Assembly: GCF_900112225.1 (NCBI RefSeq)
Contig: NZ_FOLD01000020.1
Location: 1-58,742 of the forward strand
Length of the DNA stretch: 58,742 bases
Source: Massilia yuzhufengensis
GTDB taxonomy: Bacteria; Pseudomonadota; Gammaproteobacteria; Burkholderiales; Burkholderiaceae_D
Direction of reading: 5' to 3'
A program made the position numbers and the translations under genes. Shown here in pieces: positions 1 through 10,256 of this stretch (position 1 is the first letter of the stretch; the number at the start of each line of letters is the position of its first letter). The notes beneath the pieces are model-generated. The model had not been told where the DNA came from and made no database searches. It worked only from the letters and a program-made list of their open reading frames with translations.

Positions 1-320
1 CAATGGATGGGGTATATCAGGAAATCTGGGGTACGCTCATTGCCTACAACCTAATCCGCCTTGAAATCGCCAAGGCCGCGCTGGCGGTCAAGTGCGAGCC
101 GACCGAGGTGAGCTTCATTCGTGCTTTCCACCTGATCCAGTTCGAACTGCATTGGGCGGGCGTCACTAGGTCGTACGGAAAATTGCCAGCCTCGATGAAA
201 CACTTGCGAGAAAGGCTGGTTAGCCTTCTGAAAGACGAACGGCCCGGCCGCAAATGCGACCGGGCCGTCAAGGCAACGCCGAAGCGCTATGCCGTCAGGA
301 AGGTCAAGAAACTACCTTAA
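1..320 (+). CDS. IS4 family transposase, C-terminal part (5' end outside window)
   Basis: The reading frame is open from the first base of the window and ends at 320. It encodes about 105 residues that I recognise as the tail of IS4-family DDE transposases: an EIWGTLIAYNLIRLE stretch, then EVSFIRAFHLIQFELHW and a basic C-terminus (RPGRKCDRAVKATPKRYAVRK). Full-length family members have over 400 residues, so the catalytic DDE core lies upstream of the window. The ATG at 3 is probably internal rather than a true start. The protein would cut and paste its own element. Whether the complete gene is intact cannot be judged here. Confidence 0.8.
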   Translation, partial: MDGVYQEIWGTLIAYNLIRLEIAKAALAVKCEPTEVSFIRAFHLIQFELHWAGVTRSYGKLPASMKHLRERLVSLLKDERPGRKCDRAVKATPKRYAVRKVKKLP

Positions 321-345
321 CTGAACGGCATTACCGGCCAGGCCG
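1..345 (+). mobile_element. Right end of an IS4-family insertion sequence (partial)
   Basis: The left edge of the window lies inside an insertion sequence. The evidence is the C-terminal part of an IS4-type transposase ending at 320, followed by a short non-coding stretch. The end of the element probably lies just after the stop codon, within about 25 bases, where CTGAACGGCATTACC occurs. I could not confirm the terminal inverted repeat because the left end is outside the window, so the right boundary is approximate. Confidence 0.6.
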
Positions 346-370
346 GGCTTCGAAGCGTGCCGGAAGCCGC

Positions 371-874
371 TTAGAACTGGAAGGCCACGCCTGCGCTCAG
401 GTTGGTGCTGTCGCTCGATGGCTTCTGCACCTCGAGGCGCGCCGACACGGCCGGGGTGAAGGCGTAGCTCACGCCGACGCCGTACAGGGCCTTGGTGGTC
501 GAGTCCTTGATGCTCGCGCCCATGAAGCGCGACTTGGCTTCGAGGCGGTTCGCGCCCAGGCGGCCATACACGCTGAAGCTTTCGCCCACCGGCATGCTGC
601 CGATGACCGACAGCGCGAGCTGGTCGGCGCTCACGTCGACCGACGAACCGCCCATGCGGAACTCGTAGTCGGCCAGGCGGCGATAGCCGGCTTCGATTGC
701 GAAGTTCTGGTGGAAGTTGTAGCCGACGAAGGCGCCGACGCTGGTGTCGCGATTGAACCCGTCGATCTTGGTCTTGCCGACGTCGGCGCCGGCGTACACG
801 GTGCCTGGCTGGGCCGCGACAGCGGCCGACGAAGCGAGGATCAGGGTGGTGACGGCTGCGATTTTCTTGAACAT
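371..874 (-). CDS. Outer-membrane beta-barrel protein (OmpA-like/porin family fold)
   Basis: 167 residues. It begins with a clear Sec signal peptide (MFKKIAAVTTLILASSAAVAA, cut after about residue 21). The mature part has alternating aromatic/polar beta strands such as VYAGADVGKTKIDG, GAFVGYNFHQNFAIEAGYRRL and ALYGVGVSYAFTPAVSARLEV. It ends in phenylalanine (GVAFQF), the usual C-terminal signal for BAM-dependent insertion. The size fits an 8-stranded barrel of the OmpA-like/OmpW-like type. A good ribosome site (AAAGG, 8 bases from ATG) supports the start. The gene stands alone between an IS end and the bkd terminator. Its specific role is not visible. Confidence 0.8.
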   Translation of the reverse strand: MFKKIAAVTTLILASSAAVAAQPGTVYAGADVGKTKIDGFNRDTSVGAFVGYNFHQNFAIEAGYRRLADYEFRMGGSSVDVSADQLALSVIGSMPVGESFSVYGRLGANRLEAKSRFMGASIKDSTTKALYGVGVSYAFTPAVSARLEVQKPSSDSTNLSAGVAFQF

Positions 875-1053
875 ATTATGTGCCTTTTATCTGGTGGTGC
901 GCTGGGGACAGTCCCGAGCGCGGTGCGATTATTACGCTTATCGTAATTTTGCACTAGGCACAAATATGCAAATATTGTTTGCAAATGTAACGTTGTATGC
1001 ATGATTGCTTTGCCTGTGAGCCAAAACAGGCAAATATATGGCGCTTGCATAGG

Positions 1054-1081
1054 AAAAGCTGCCGCCCGGGCGGACGGCAGC
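1054..1081 (-). terminator. Rho-independent terminator of the bkd operon
   Basis: On the minus strand, just after the E3 stop codon at 1091, a GC-rich hairpin (arms GCTGCC and GGCAGC, 1058-1081) is followed by a short run of four U. It is positioned to end transcription of the four-gene dehydrogenase operon. Confidence 0.75.
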
Positions 1082-1090
1082 GGGTAAGGC

Positions 1091-2503
<1,413 letters not shown>

Positions 2504-2505
2504 CG

Positions 2506-3849
2506 TCACTCCACGAAAATGGTGGCCGGGGTTTCAAGGTAGCCGCGGATGGCCTGGATGAACTTGGCCGCCACCTGGCCGTCGATCACGCGGTGATCGA
2601 ACGAGGACGACAGGTTCATCATCTTGCGCGCCACCATGGCGCCGTCCTTGATCACCGGACGGTCGACGATGCGGTTGGTGCCGATGATCGCCACTTCCGG
2701 ACGGTTGATCACCGGGGTGGTGACGATGCCGCCCAGCGGGCCCAGGCTGGTGATGGTGATGGTCGACCCGGTCAGTTCGTCGCGCGTGGCCTTTCCGCTG
2801 CGGGCGGCGTCGGCCAGGCGCGCCACTTCCAGCGCGCTGTCCCACGGGTCGCGCGCCTCGGCGTGGCGCACCACCGGCACCATCAGCCCGGCCTCGGTTT
2901 GCGCGGCGATGCCCAGGTGGACCGGCTCGTACTGGGTGAGCAGGTTGTTCTGGTCGTCGTAGCGCGCGTTCATCATGGGGTAGGCGCGGATGGCCAGCAC
3001 CACGGCGCGCATCAGCAGCGGCAGCAGTGTCAGCTTGCCGCGCTCGGCGCCATAGCGCGCATTGAGCTGGGCGCGCAGCAGTTCCAGCTCGGTGACATCG
3101 ATCTCTTCGACGTAGGTGAAGTGCGGGATCTGGCGCTTGGCCTCCTGCATCTTCTCGGCGATCTTGCGGCGCAGGCCGATGATCGGCGTGGCGTGCTCGC
3201 CGTGCAGCTGGGCATAGCGGTTGTCGCTGCCCGCGCGCGCACCGCCCTGGCGCCGGCCCGACACGTGCTCGTCGAGGTCGGCGTGGGTGATGCGCCCGGC
3301 GGGGCCGCTGCCATGCACGAACTGCAGCTCGATGCCGAGGTCCCAGGCGCGCTGGCGCACGGCCGGTGCGGCGTGCGGCTTGTCGCCGTCGGCGCGCATC
3401 GGGGCCGGGGCCTGCTGGCCGCGCTGCGGCGGCTGCTGCGCAGGTCGAGGCGCGGCCGGCGCCGGGGCGCGGGCCGTGGCGTGCGAGGACGCTTCTGCCG
3501 CCGCTACCGCTTCCAGCTGCGGCTCGCCCACTTCTTCGGCCGGCGCCGTGGCGGCCGCCGACTTCACGGGTTCCTGCTTGGCCTTGTCGCCGGAATAGTT
3601 GCCGGCGCCTTCGACTTCCAGGCGGATCAGTTCCGCACCGACCGCCATCGACTGGCCGATCGCGCCGCCCAGGCTGGTGATGGTGCCGGCCACCGGCGAC
3701 GGGATTTCCACGGTCGCCTTGTCGGTCATGACATCGGCCAGCACCTGGTCTTCCTTGACGGTGTCGCCCGGCTGCACGTGCCATGCAACCACTTCGACTT
3801 CGGCGATGCCTTCGCCCAGGTCCGGCATTTTAATGACGTGAATGCCCAT
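2506..3849 (-). CDS. bkdB: Branched-chain 2-oxoacid dehydrogenase E2 (dihydrolipoamide acyltransferase)
   Basis: 447 residues; the core of the complex, which moves the acyl group from E1 to coenzyme A. One N-terminal lipoyl domain is present ([14 protein letters not shown]; lipoylated lysine about residue 44 in TDKATVEI). An Ala/Pro-rich linker follows, then an E1/E3-binding segment ([21 protein letters not shown]) and the catalytic domain with the DHRVIDG motif near the C-terminus. The frame is open upstream to 3918, but that extension overlaps E1beta and has no homology; [14 protein letters not shown] is the normal N-terminus. A GGAGGG sequence lies 9 bases before the ATG. It starts 2 bases after the E1beta stop. 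Confidence 0.93.
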   Translation of the reverse strand: MGIHVIKMPDLGEGIAEVEVVAWHVQPGDTVKEDQVLADVMTDKATVEIPSPVAGTITSLGGAIGQSMAVGAELIRLEVEGAGNYSGDKAKQEPVKSAAATAPAEEVGEPQLEAVAAAEASSHATARAPAPAAPRPAQQPPQRGQQAPAPMRADGDKPHAAPAVRQRAWDLGIELQFVHGSGPAGRITHADLDEHVSGRRQGGARAGSDNRYAQLHGEHATPIIGLRRKIAEKMQEAKRQIPHFTYVEEIDVTELELLRAQLNARYGAERGKLTLLPLLMRAVVLAIRAYPMMNARYDDQNNLLTQYEPVHLGIAAQTEAGLMVPVVRHAEARDPWDSALEVARLADAARSGKATRDELTGSTITITSLGPLGGIVTTPVINRPEVAIIGTNRIVDRPVIKDGAMVARKMMNLSSSFDHRVIDGQVAAKFIQAIRGYLETPATIFVE

Positions 3850-3851
3850 GT

Positions 3852-4901
3852 TTAACGACCCTCCATCGCACGTGTCAAGGCCGCCGCAACGCGGTCGGGC
3901 CCCGGGAAGTAAGCCCATTCCTGCGCATGCGGGTAAGGGGTATCCCAGCCGGCGACGCGCTCGATCGGCGCCTCCAGCTGGTAGAAGCAGTGTTCCTGCA
4001 CCAGCGCGGCCAGTTCGGCGCCAAAGCCGCTGGTCCTGGTCGCTTCATGGACGATGACGCAGCGGCCGGTCTTTTGCACCGACTTGACGATGGTGTCGAG
4101 GTCGAGCGGCCAGATGCTGCGCAGGTCGATGACCTCGGCATCGATGCCCGATTCGCGCGCCGCCGCTTCCGACACCCACACCATGGTGCCGTAGGCGAGC
4201 ACGGTGACGTCGCTGCCGGGGCGGACGATCGAGGCTTTATCCAGGTCGACCGTATAGTGGCCGGTAGGGACATTGCCCATCGCGTGGCCGGACCAGGGCA
4301 CCACCGGACGGTCGTGGTGGCCGTCGAAGGGGCCGTTGTACAGGCGCTTGGGTTCCAGGAAGATCACCGGGTCGTCGTTCTCGATCGACGCGATCAGCAA
4401 GCCCTTGGCGTCGTAGGGATTGGACGGCATGACCGTGCGCAGCCCGCACACATGGGTAAAGAAGGCTTCCGGGCTCTGGCTGTGGGTCTGGCCGCCCCAG
4501 ATGCCGCCGCCGCAAGGCATGCGGATCACCATCGAAGCGGTGAATTCGCCGGCCGAGCGGTAGCGCAGGCGCGCCGCTTCCGACACGATCTGGTCGGTCG
4601 CCGGGTAGAAATAATCGGCAAACTGGATTTCCACCACCGGCCGCAGGCCATAGGCCGCCATGCCCACGGCGGTGCCGACGATGCCGCCTTCCGAAATGGG
4701 CGCGTCGAACACGCGCGACTTGCCGTACTTGGCCTGCAGGCCGTCGGTGACGCGGAACACGCCGCCGAAGTAACCCACGTCCTGGCCGTATACCACCACA
4801 TCGTCGTCGCGCTCCATCACGACATCCATCGCCGAGCGCAGGGCCTGGATCATGGTCATCGGCATGGTGGCCGTGTCTTTTTCTTGATCGTCTCTCGCCA
4901 T
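3852..4901 (-). CDS. bkdA2: Branched-chain 2-oxoacid dehydrogenase E1 beta subunit
   Basis: 349 residues. With E1alpha it forms the thiamine-diphosphate-dependent decarboxylase acting on the 2-oxoacids derived from Val, Leu and Ile. Typical transketolase-like beta-subunit segments are visible: VVVYGQDVGYFGGVFRVTDGL, VFDAPISEGGIVGTAVGMAAYG, GGGIWGGQTHSQSPEAFF and GLRTVMPSNPYDAKGLL. The VGYFGGVFR and LEPKRLYNGPFDGHHDRP segments are more like branched-chain than pyruvate dehydrogenases. An ATG at 4907 overlaps the E1alpha stop, but GGGAG lies 7 bases before the ATG at 4901, which I chose. Confidence 0.92.
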   Translation of the reverse strand: MARDDQEKDTATMPMTMIQALRSAMDVVMERDDDVVVYGQDVGYFGGVFRVTDGLQAKYGKSRVFDAPISEGGIVGTAVGMAAYGLRPVVEIQFADYFYPATDQIVSEAARLRYRSAGEFTASMVIRMPCGGGIWGGQTHSQSPEAFFTHVCGLRTVMPSNPYDAKGLLIASIENDDPVIFLEPKRLYNGPFDGHHDRPVVPWSGHAMGNVPTGHYTVDLDKASIVRPGSDVTVLAYGTMVWVSEAAARESGIDAEVIDLRSIWPLDLDTIVKSVQKTGRCVIVHEATRTSGFGAELAALVQEHCFYQLEAPIERVAGWDTPYPHAQEWAYFPGPDRVAAALTRAMEGR

Positions 4902-4903
4902 GC

Positions 4904-6280
<1,377 letters not shown>

Positions 6281-6355
6281 TTATTGCGGCCCCCGCGCGG
6301 TGGCGGTAGTATGGATCAACCCGTGCTTTTCCCCACATGCCGAGCGCAGGGAAAC

Positions 6356-7951
6356 ATGAAAAAAACTGCCGCCGTTTTCCTGACGCTGCTCCTTGCCATT
6401 GCCGGGATCGGCCTGCCGATCTGGCTGGCGATCGAGGAATCGGAGCGCCAGGCCTACAAGGCCGAGAGCGTGCGCGCACTCGGCTTCGCCAGCGACATCC
6501 TGGTGCGGGCCGACGAAACCGGCAGGCAGGCGCGTGGCGGCGTCGACCGCCTGAAGGCCCTGCACGCAGACAATCCCTGTTCCCCCGCGGCCATCGACCT
6601 GATGCGCGAGATCGACCTCGGCTCGAGCTACCTGCAGGCGATCGGCTACATCGAACGCAACCAGATGCTGTGTTCGTCCATCGCCGGCCAGTCGCGCGTG
6701 CTCGACCTGGGCCCGCCCGACTACACCACCTCGGCCGGCGCGGCCGTGCGGCGCCAGGTGCGTTTTCCGTTCGCGGCGCAGAACTCCTTCATCGTGCTCG
6801 AGTTCGACAGCTTCGCGGCGATCATCCATCAGCGGCTCATCGTCGATATGGCCAACAGCGAGCCCGATATCGCCCTGGCCGTGCTGTCGCTGGAGGACCC
6901 GGCGCCGATCATCGTGCGCGGCAAGGTGAAGCCGGAATGGCTGCGCCGGCTGGGACGGGAGCGGCAAGTGGTGTTCGTCGACAACGGCAGCGTGGTGGCC
7001 GTCGTCCGGTCGCAGCGTTTCCTCACGGCCGGCGTCGCAGCCGTGCCCATCAGCTACCTGGAAAGCCGTTCGGAAGCGGTGGCGCGGCGCCTGGTGCCGG
7101 CCGGCCTGGTGGCGGGCGTCATGCTGGTGGCGGCCATCATGCTCCTCGGCCGCCAGCAGATGTCCTTGCCCAACGCGGTCAAGATGGGCTTGCGACGCAA
7201 GGAGTTCTTCCTGGAATACCAGCCGGTGGTCGAACTGGCGACGGGACGCTGCGTCGGGGTCGAGGCGCTGGTGCGCTGGCGCCGCCCGACCGGCGAAGTG
7301 GTCATGCCCGACCTGTTCGTCGCCATCGCGGAAGACAATGGCATGATCGTGCGCCTCACCGGCCAGGTGCTCGAGATGGTGGCGCACGACACCCGCCACT
7401 GGCTCGCCGCCCACCCGGATTTCCATGTTGGCATCAATGTCGCACCTGCCGATTTCTACGCGGGCAACCTGCTGCTGCGCCTGCAGGAAACGCTGGAGGC
7501 GATGGGCGCCGCCCCCGGCAACCTGATCCTCGAAGTGACGGAGCGCGGCCTGATGGATCCGGTCGTGGCGCGCGAGAATACGGCCAACCTGCGCCGCCAC
7601 GGCTTTGCCCTGGCCATCGACGATTTCGGAACCGGCTATTCGAGCCTGTCCTACCTGGAGACGCTGGAACTGGACTACCTCAAGATCGACCGCAGCTTCA
7701 TCGAGGCGATCGGCACCGGGGCGCCTACCAGCCAGGTGGTGCAGCACATCATCCGCATCGCCAAGGACCTGGGGCTGCGCATGATTGCCGAAGGGGTCGA
7801 GAGCCAGGCCCAGGCCGACTTCCTGCGCAAGCACGGCGTGCAGTTCGGCCAGGGCTGGCTGTTCGGGCGGCCGGTGTCGTTCGGCGAGGTGGTGCGCCAG
7901 ATGGAGGCGGCGGAACTGGCGGAGGCGGCGCTGGTGCGCGCGGCTGGATGA
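6356..7951 (+). CDS. CSS-motif cyclic-di-GMP phosphodiesterase (EAL domain)
   Basis: 531 residues. An N-terminal membrane segment (about 5-25) is followed by a periplasmic domain of the CSS-motif type, with CSS at 106-108 and another cysteine at 75. A second membrane segment lies at about 246-266, and a cytoplasmic EAL domain at about 275-520. The catalytic EAL motif is intact (VEALVRW, 303-305), as are NVAPADF, ILEVTERG and DDFGTGYSSLSYL. It should therefore hydrolyse c-di-GMP to pGpG. In characterised CSS-motif enzymes the periplasmic cysteines sense redox state through disulfide formation; that is family knowledge. The ATG at 6356 has AGGGA 5 bases before it; longer in-frame starts lack the signal-anchor pattern. 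Confidence 0.88.
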   Translation: MKKTAAVFLTLLLAIAGIGLPIWLAIEESERQAYKAESVRALGFASDILVRADETGRQARGGVDRLKALHADNPCSPAAIDLMREIDLGSSYLQAIGYIERNQMLCSSIAGQSRVLDLGPPDYTTSAGAAVRRQVRFPFAAQNSFIVLEFDSFAAIIHQRLIVDMANSEPDIALAVLSLEDPAPIIVRGKVKPEWLRRLGRERQVVFVDNGSVVAVVRSQRFLTAGVAAVPISYLESRSEAVARRLVPAGLVAGVMLVAAIMLLGRQQMSLPNAVKMGLRRKEFFLEYQPVVELATGRCVGVEALVRWRRPTGEVVMPDLFVAIAEDNGMIVRLTGQVLEMVAHDTRHWLAAHPDFHVGINVAPADFYAGNLLLRLQETLEAMGAAPGNLILEVTERGLMDPVVARENTANLRRHGFALAIDDFGTGYSSLSYLETLELDYLKIDRSFIEAIGTGAPTSQVVQHIIRIAKDLGLRMIAEGVESQAQADFLRKHGVQFGQGWLFGRPVSFGEVVRQMEAAELAEAALVRAAG

Positions 7952-7953
7952 AT

Positions 7954-8056
7954 CGTAGGGTGGTCGGCTGTGCCGACCGCGCGTTCGACTGCTACTGGCA
8001 TCGTGGCTGGGCGTGCCTTGGCTGGACGCGCGTGCGGCAGAGCCGCACACCCTACG
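7954..8056. repeat. Pair of inverted GTAG-type REP sequences (BIME-like)
   Basis: The left copy (7954-7989) reads CGTAGGGTG, then a GTCGGC/GCCGAC hairpin with a 3-base loop, then CGCGCGTTC. The right copy (about 8022-8056) is the same design inverted, with a TGCGGC/GCCGCA stem. A third single copy occurs at 44790-44825. A GTAG head before a short palindrome is the hallmark of REP elements mobilised by RAYT transposases. The pair lies between the EAL gene and the convergent permease gene. Confidence 0.75.
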
Positions 8057-8069
8057 AACTGTCGGGAGT

Positions 8070-9440
8070 TCAGGCCGATACCGCCCCTGCGGCCGCCGCG
8101 CGGCGCTGCTTGAGCCAGTAGCCAAATGCCAGCAATGCCAGCCAGGCCGGGATCATCCACACCGACAGCTGCAGCCCCGGCGTCAGGTACATCACCACCA
8201 CGATGCCGGCCAGGAAGGCCAGGCACAAGTAATTGGTCAGCGGGAACAGCGGGCTGCGGAAGGCGGTGGCCTGGCCGCCCGCCTGCTTGGCGCGGCGGAA
8301 GCGCAGGTGGCTCCAGCACACCATGCCCCAGTTGATGACGAGGGCGGCCACCGCCAGCCCCATCAGCATGCCGAAGGCGTCGCGCGGCAAGAAGTAATTA
8401 ATGGTAATGCAGATGCCGGTGGCCAGCGCCGAGACGCCCAGCGCCGCCAGCGGCACGCCGCGTTTCGACACTTTCAGCAGCGCGCGCGGCGCATTGCCCT
8501 GTTCGGCCAGGCCGAACAGCATGCGGCTGTTGGCATACACGCAGCCGTTGTAGACCGACAGCGCCGCCGTCAGCACCACCAGGTTCAGGATATTGGCCAC
8601 CGCATTGCTGTCGAGCGCCGCGAAGATCAGCACGAAGGGGCTTCCGCCCAGCACGACCTTCTGCCACGGGTACAGCATCAGCAGCACGGCCAGCGCGCCC
8701 ACATAGAAAATGGCGATGCGCCAGATGGCCTGGTTGATGGCGCGCGGGATGGTGTGGCCCGGGTTGTCGGCTTCGGCGGCGGTGATGCCGATCATTTCCA
8801 GGCCGCCGAAGGAGAACATGATGACGGCCATCGACAGCGCCAGGCCGGCAAAGCCATTCGGGAAGAAGCCGCCGTGCTGCCACAGGTTGGCCACGCCCGC
8901 CTGCGGGCCGGCGGTATCGCTGATCAACAGGTAGGAGCCGAACAGGATCATGCCGACCACGGCCGCGACCTTGATGATGGAGAACCAGAATTCGAGCTCG
9001 CCGAAGGCGCGCACGTTGAGCAGGCTGAGCAGGTTGACGAGGACGAAGAAGCCCAGCGCCGAGACCCAGGTCGGAATGTCAGGGAACCAGTACTGGACGT
9101 AGATGCCGAGCGCGGACAGTTCGGCCATGCTGACGAGGATATACATCACCCAGTAGTTCCAGCCGGAGACGAAACCGGCCATCGGGCTGCCGTACTTGCT
9201 GGCGAAATAGCCGAAGGAGCCGGCGACAGGCTCGTCGACGATCATCTCGCCGAGCTGGCGCATGATAAGGAAGGCGATCAGGCCGGCGAACGCATAGCCG
9301 AGCAGGGCGGAGGGACCGGCCTGCTGGATGGTCTGGGCCACGCCCAGGAACAGTCCGGTGCCGATGGCGCCGCCGAGGGCGATCAGCTGGATGTGGCGGT
9401 TTTTCAGTCCCCGCTTGAGTTCGTGCGTCGCGTGTTCCAT
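8070..9440 (-). CDS. aroP: Amino acid permease, AroP/PheP-like (APC superfamily, AAT family)
   Basis: 456 residues with about 12 membrane helices. The sequence follows E. coli AroP closely over the first half: ELKRGLKNRHIQLIALGGAIGTGLFLG, FLIMRQLGEMIVDEPVAGSF, GFVSGWNYWVMYILVSMAELSALG and FSFGGLEMIGITAAEADNPGHTIP. It is therefore expected to import amino acids by proton symport; aromatic substrates (Phe, Tyr, Trp) are the best guess from the AroP resemblance. AAGG precedes the ATG by 6 bases. It stands alone, though the organism's tyrosine degradation genes lie about 12 kb away in the same window. Confidence 0.85.
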   Translation of the reverse strand: MEHATHELKRGLKNRHIQLIALGGAIGTGLFLGVAQTIQQAGPSALLGYAFAGLIAFLIMRQLGEMIVDEPVAGSFGYFASKYGSPMAGFVSGWNYWVMYILVSMAELSALGIYVQYWFPDIPTWVSALGFFVLVNLLSLLNVRAFGELEFWFSIIKVAAVVGMILFGSYLLISDTAGPQAGVANLWQHGGFFPNGFAGLALSMAVIMFSFGGLEMIGITAAEADNPGHTIPRAINQAIWRIAIFYVGALAVLLMLYPWQKVVLGGSPFVLIFAALDSNAVANILNLVVLTAALSVYNGCVYANSRMLFGLAEQGNAPRALLKVSKRGVPLAALGVSALATGICITINYFLPRDAFGMLMGLAVAALVINWGMVCWSHLRFRRAKQAGGQATAFRSPLFPLTNYLCLAFLAGIVVVMYLTPGLQLSVWMIPAWLALLAFGYWLKQRRAAAAGAVSA

Positions 9441-9549
9441 CTTCGGCCTTAAGAAAGTATTGCCTTAAAGCCAGCGATTCTACTGCAAGGACGCGCGCAG
9501 CGGACGGCGCGCCGGGCGATTTTTGCCGGCGGCCGTCCCGTGTTGCGGA

Positions 9550-9654
9550 TCAGTAGCGGCGATAGCCGCGGCCGAGCGGGAAACGCTGGGCGGTTTTGCC
9601 GCCAAACTTCTTCCAGAGGAAACCAGCAATTGCCATCATGATGATTTTGCGCAT
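9550..9654 (-). CDS. Small 34-residue basic protein, function unknown
   Basis: A short open frame not covered by usual length cut-offs. ATG at 9654, stop at 9550. GGAG lies 6 bases before the ATG, one of the better ribosome sites in the window. The peptide starts MRKIIMMAIAGFLWKKFGGK and ends GRGYRRY: a short hydrophobic stretch (about 4-14) followed by a strongly basic, Arg/Tyr-rich tail. It could be a small membrane-associated peptide. I do not recognise a named family. Codon use is compatible with the neighbours, and the frame is flanked by non-coding sequence on both sides. Confidence 0.6.
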   Translation of the reverse strand: MRKIIMMAIAGFLWKKFGGKTAQRFPLGRGYRRY

Positions 9655-9744
9655 CGTAAGCTCCATTCGTGGGTCGGTAGGCCGCGCGGCGCGCGGCACG
9701 GAAATGAGCTTAGCAGGATCGGCGCAGTTGGGGCGCAGGCTATG

Positions 9745-10110
9745 TCACCCGGGCATCACGAAGAAGGCGAACACGCCGACCACCCCGGCGGCCAGCATCA
9801 TCAGCACGAAACCGGACATGCGCGCCAGCGAATGCAGGCGGGCGCCCTGTGGGCGGCTGCGCAGCAGGTAGAGCGGGATGGCAAGCGGAGAGATCGCCAC
9901 GACGGCCGAGCTCATCCAGCGCGAGCGCCGGAACTGGCGCGCTTCGCTGTCCAGGCGGTACCAGTAGAAGGGGAGGAAATTGAGCAGGAGGGCCGACAGC
10001 ACCGTCCACCATGCGGGCATCTGCATATGGGTGGCGGCATACAGGGCGTCGGCCATACCGCAGGCAAACATGAGCGCCAGCAGCGCCAGCAGGGTGTTCT
10101 TGGGTGTCAT
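9745..10110 (-). CDS. Small integral membrane protein, function unknown
   Basis: 121 residues from the ATG at 10110 (MTPKNTLLALLALMFACGMAD). Four hydrophobic segments are visible at about 5-22, 33-49, 66-83 and 98-118, separated by basic loops (YRLDSEARQFRRSRW, RSRPQGARLHSLAR). This suggests a four-helix inner-membrane protein. No catalytic motif or named domain is recognisable. The frame continues upstream to 10173, but the extra 21 residues lack hydrophobic character and look non-coding. No strong ribosome site is visible, so the start is uncertain. Confidence 0.6.
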   Translation of the reverse strand: MTPKNTLLALLALMFACGMADALYAATHMQMPAWWTVLSALLLNFLPFYWYRLDSEARQFRRSRWMSSAVVAISPLAIPLYLLRSRPQGARLHSLARMSGFVLMMLAAGVVGVFAFFVMPG

Positions 10111-10256
10111 TGCATCGAATCGGCTACGAAGGCAGCGAGGATACCATCCGCCTCCGTGCGCAAACTTCAACAAAACTCACCAACCGATGCATATCTGGAG
10201 GTTTATTGCCCCTATTTATACCGTTTTACCTTTTCCTATGCGTGGCGGGCAGTGCC

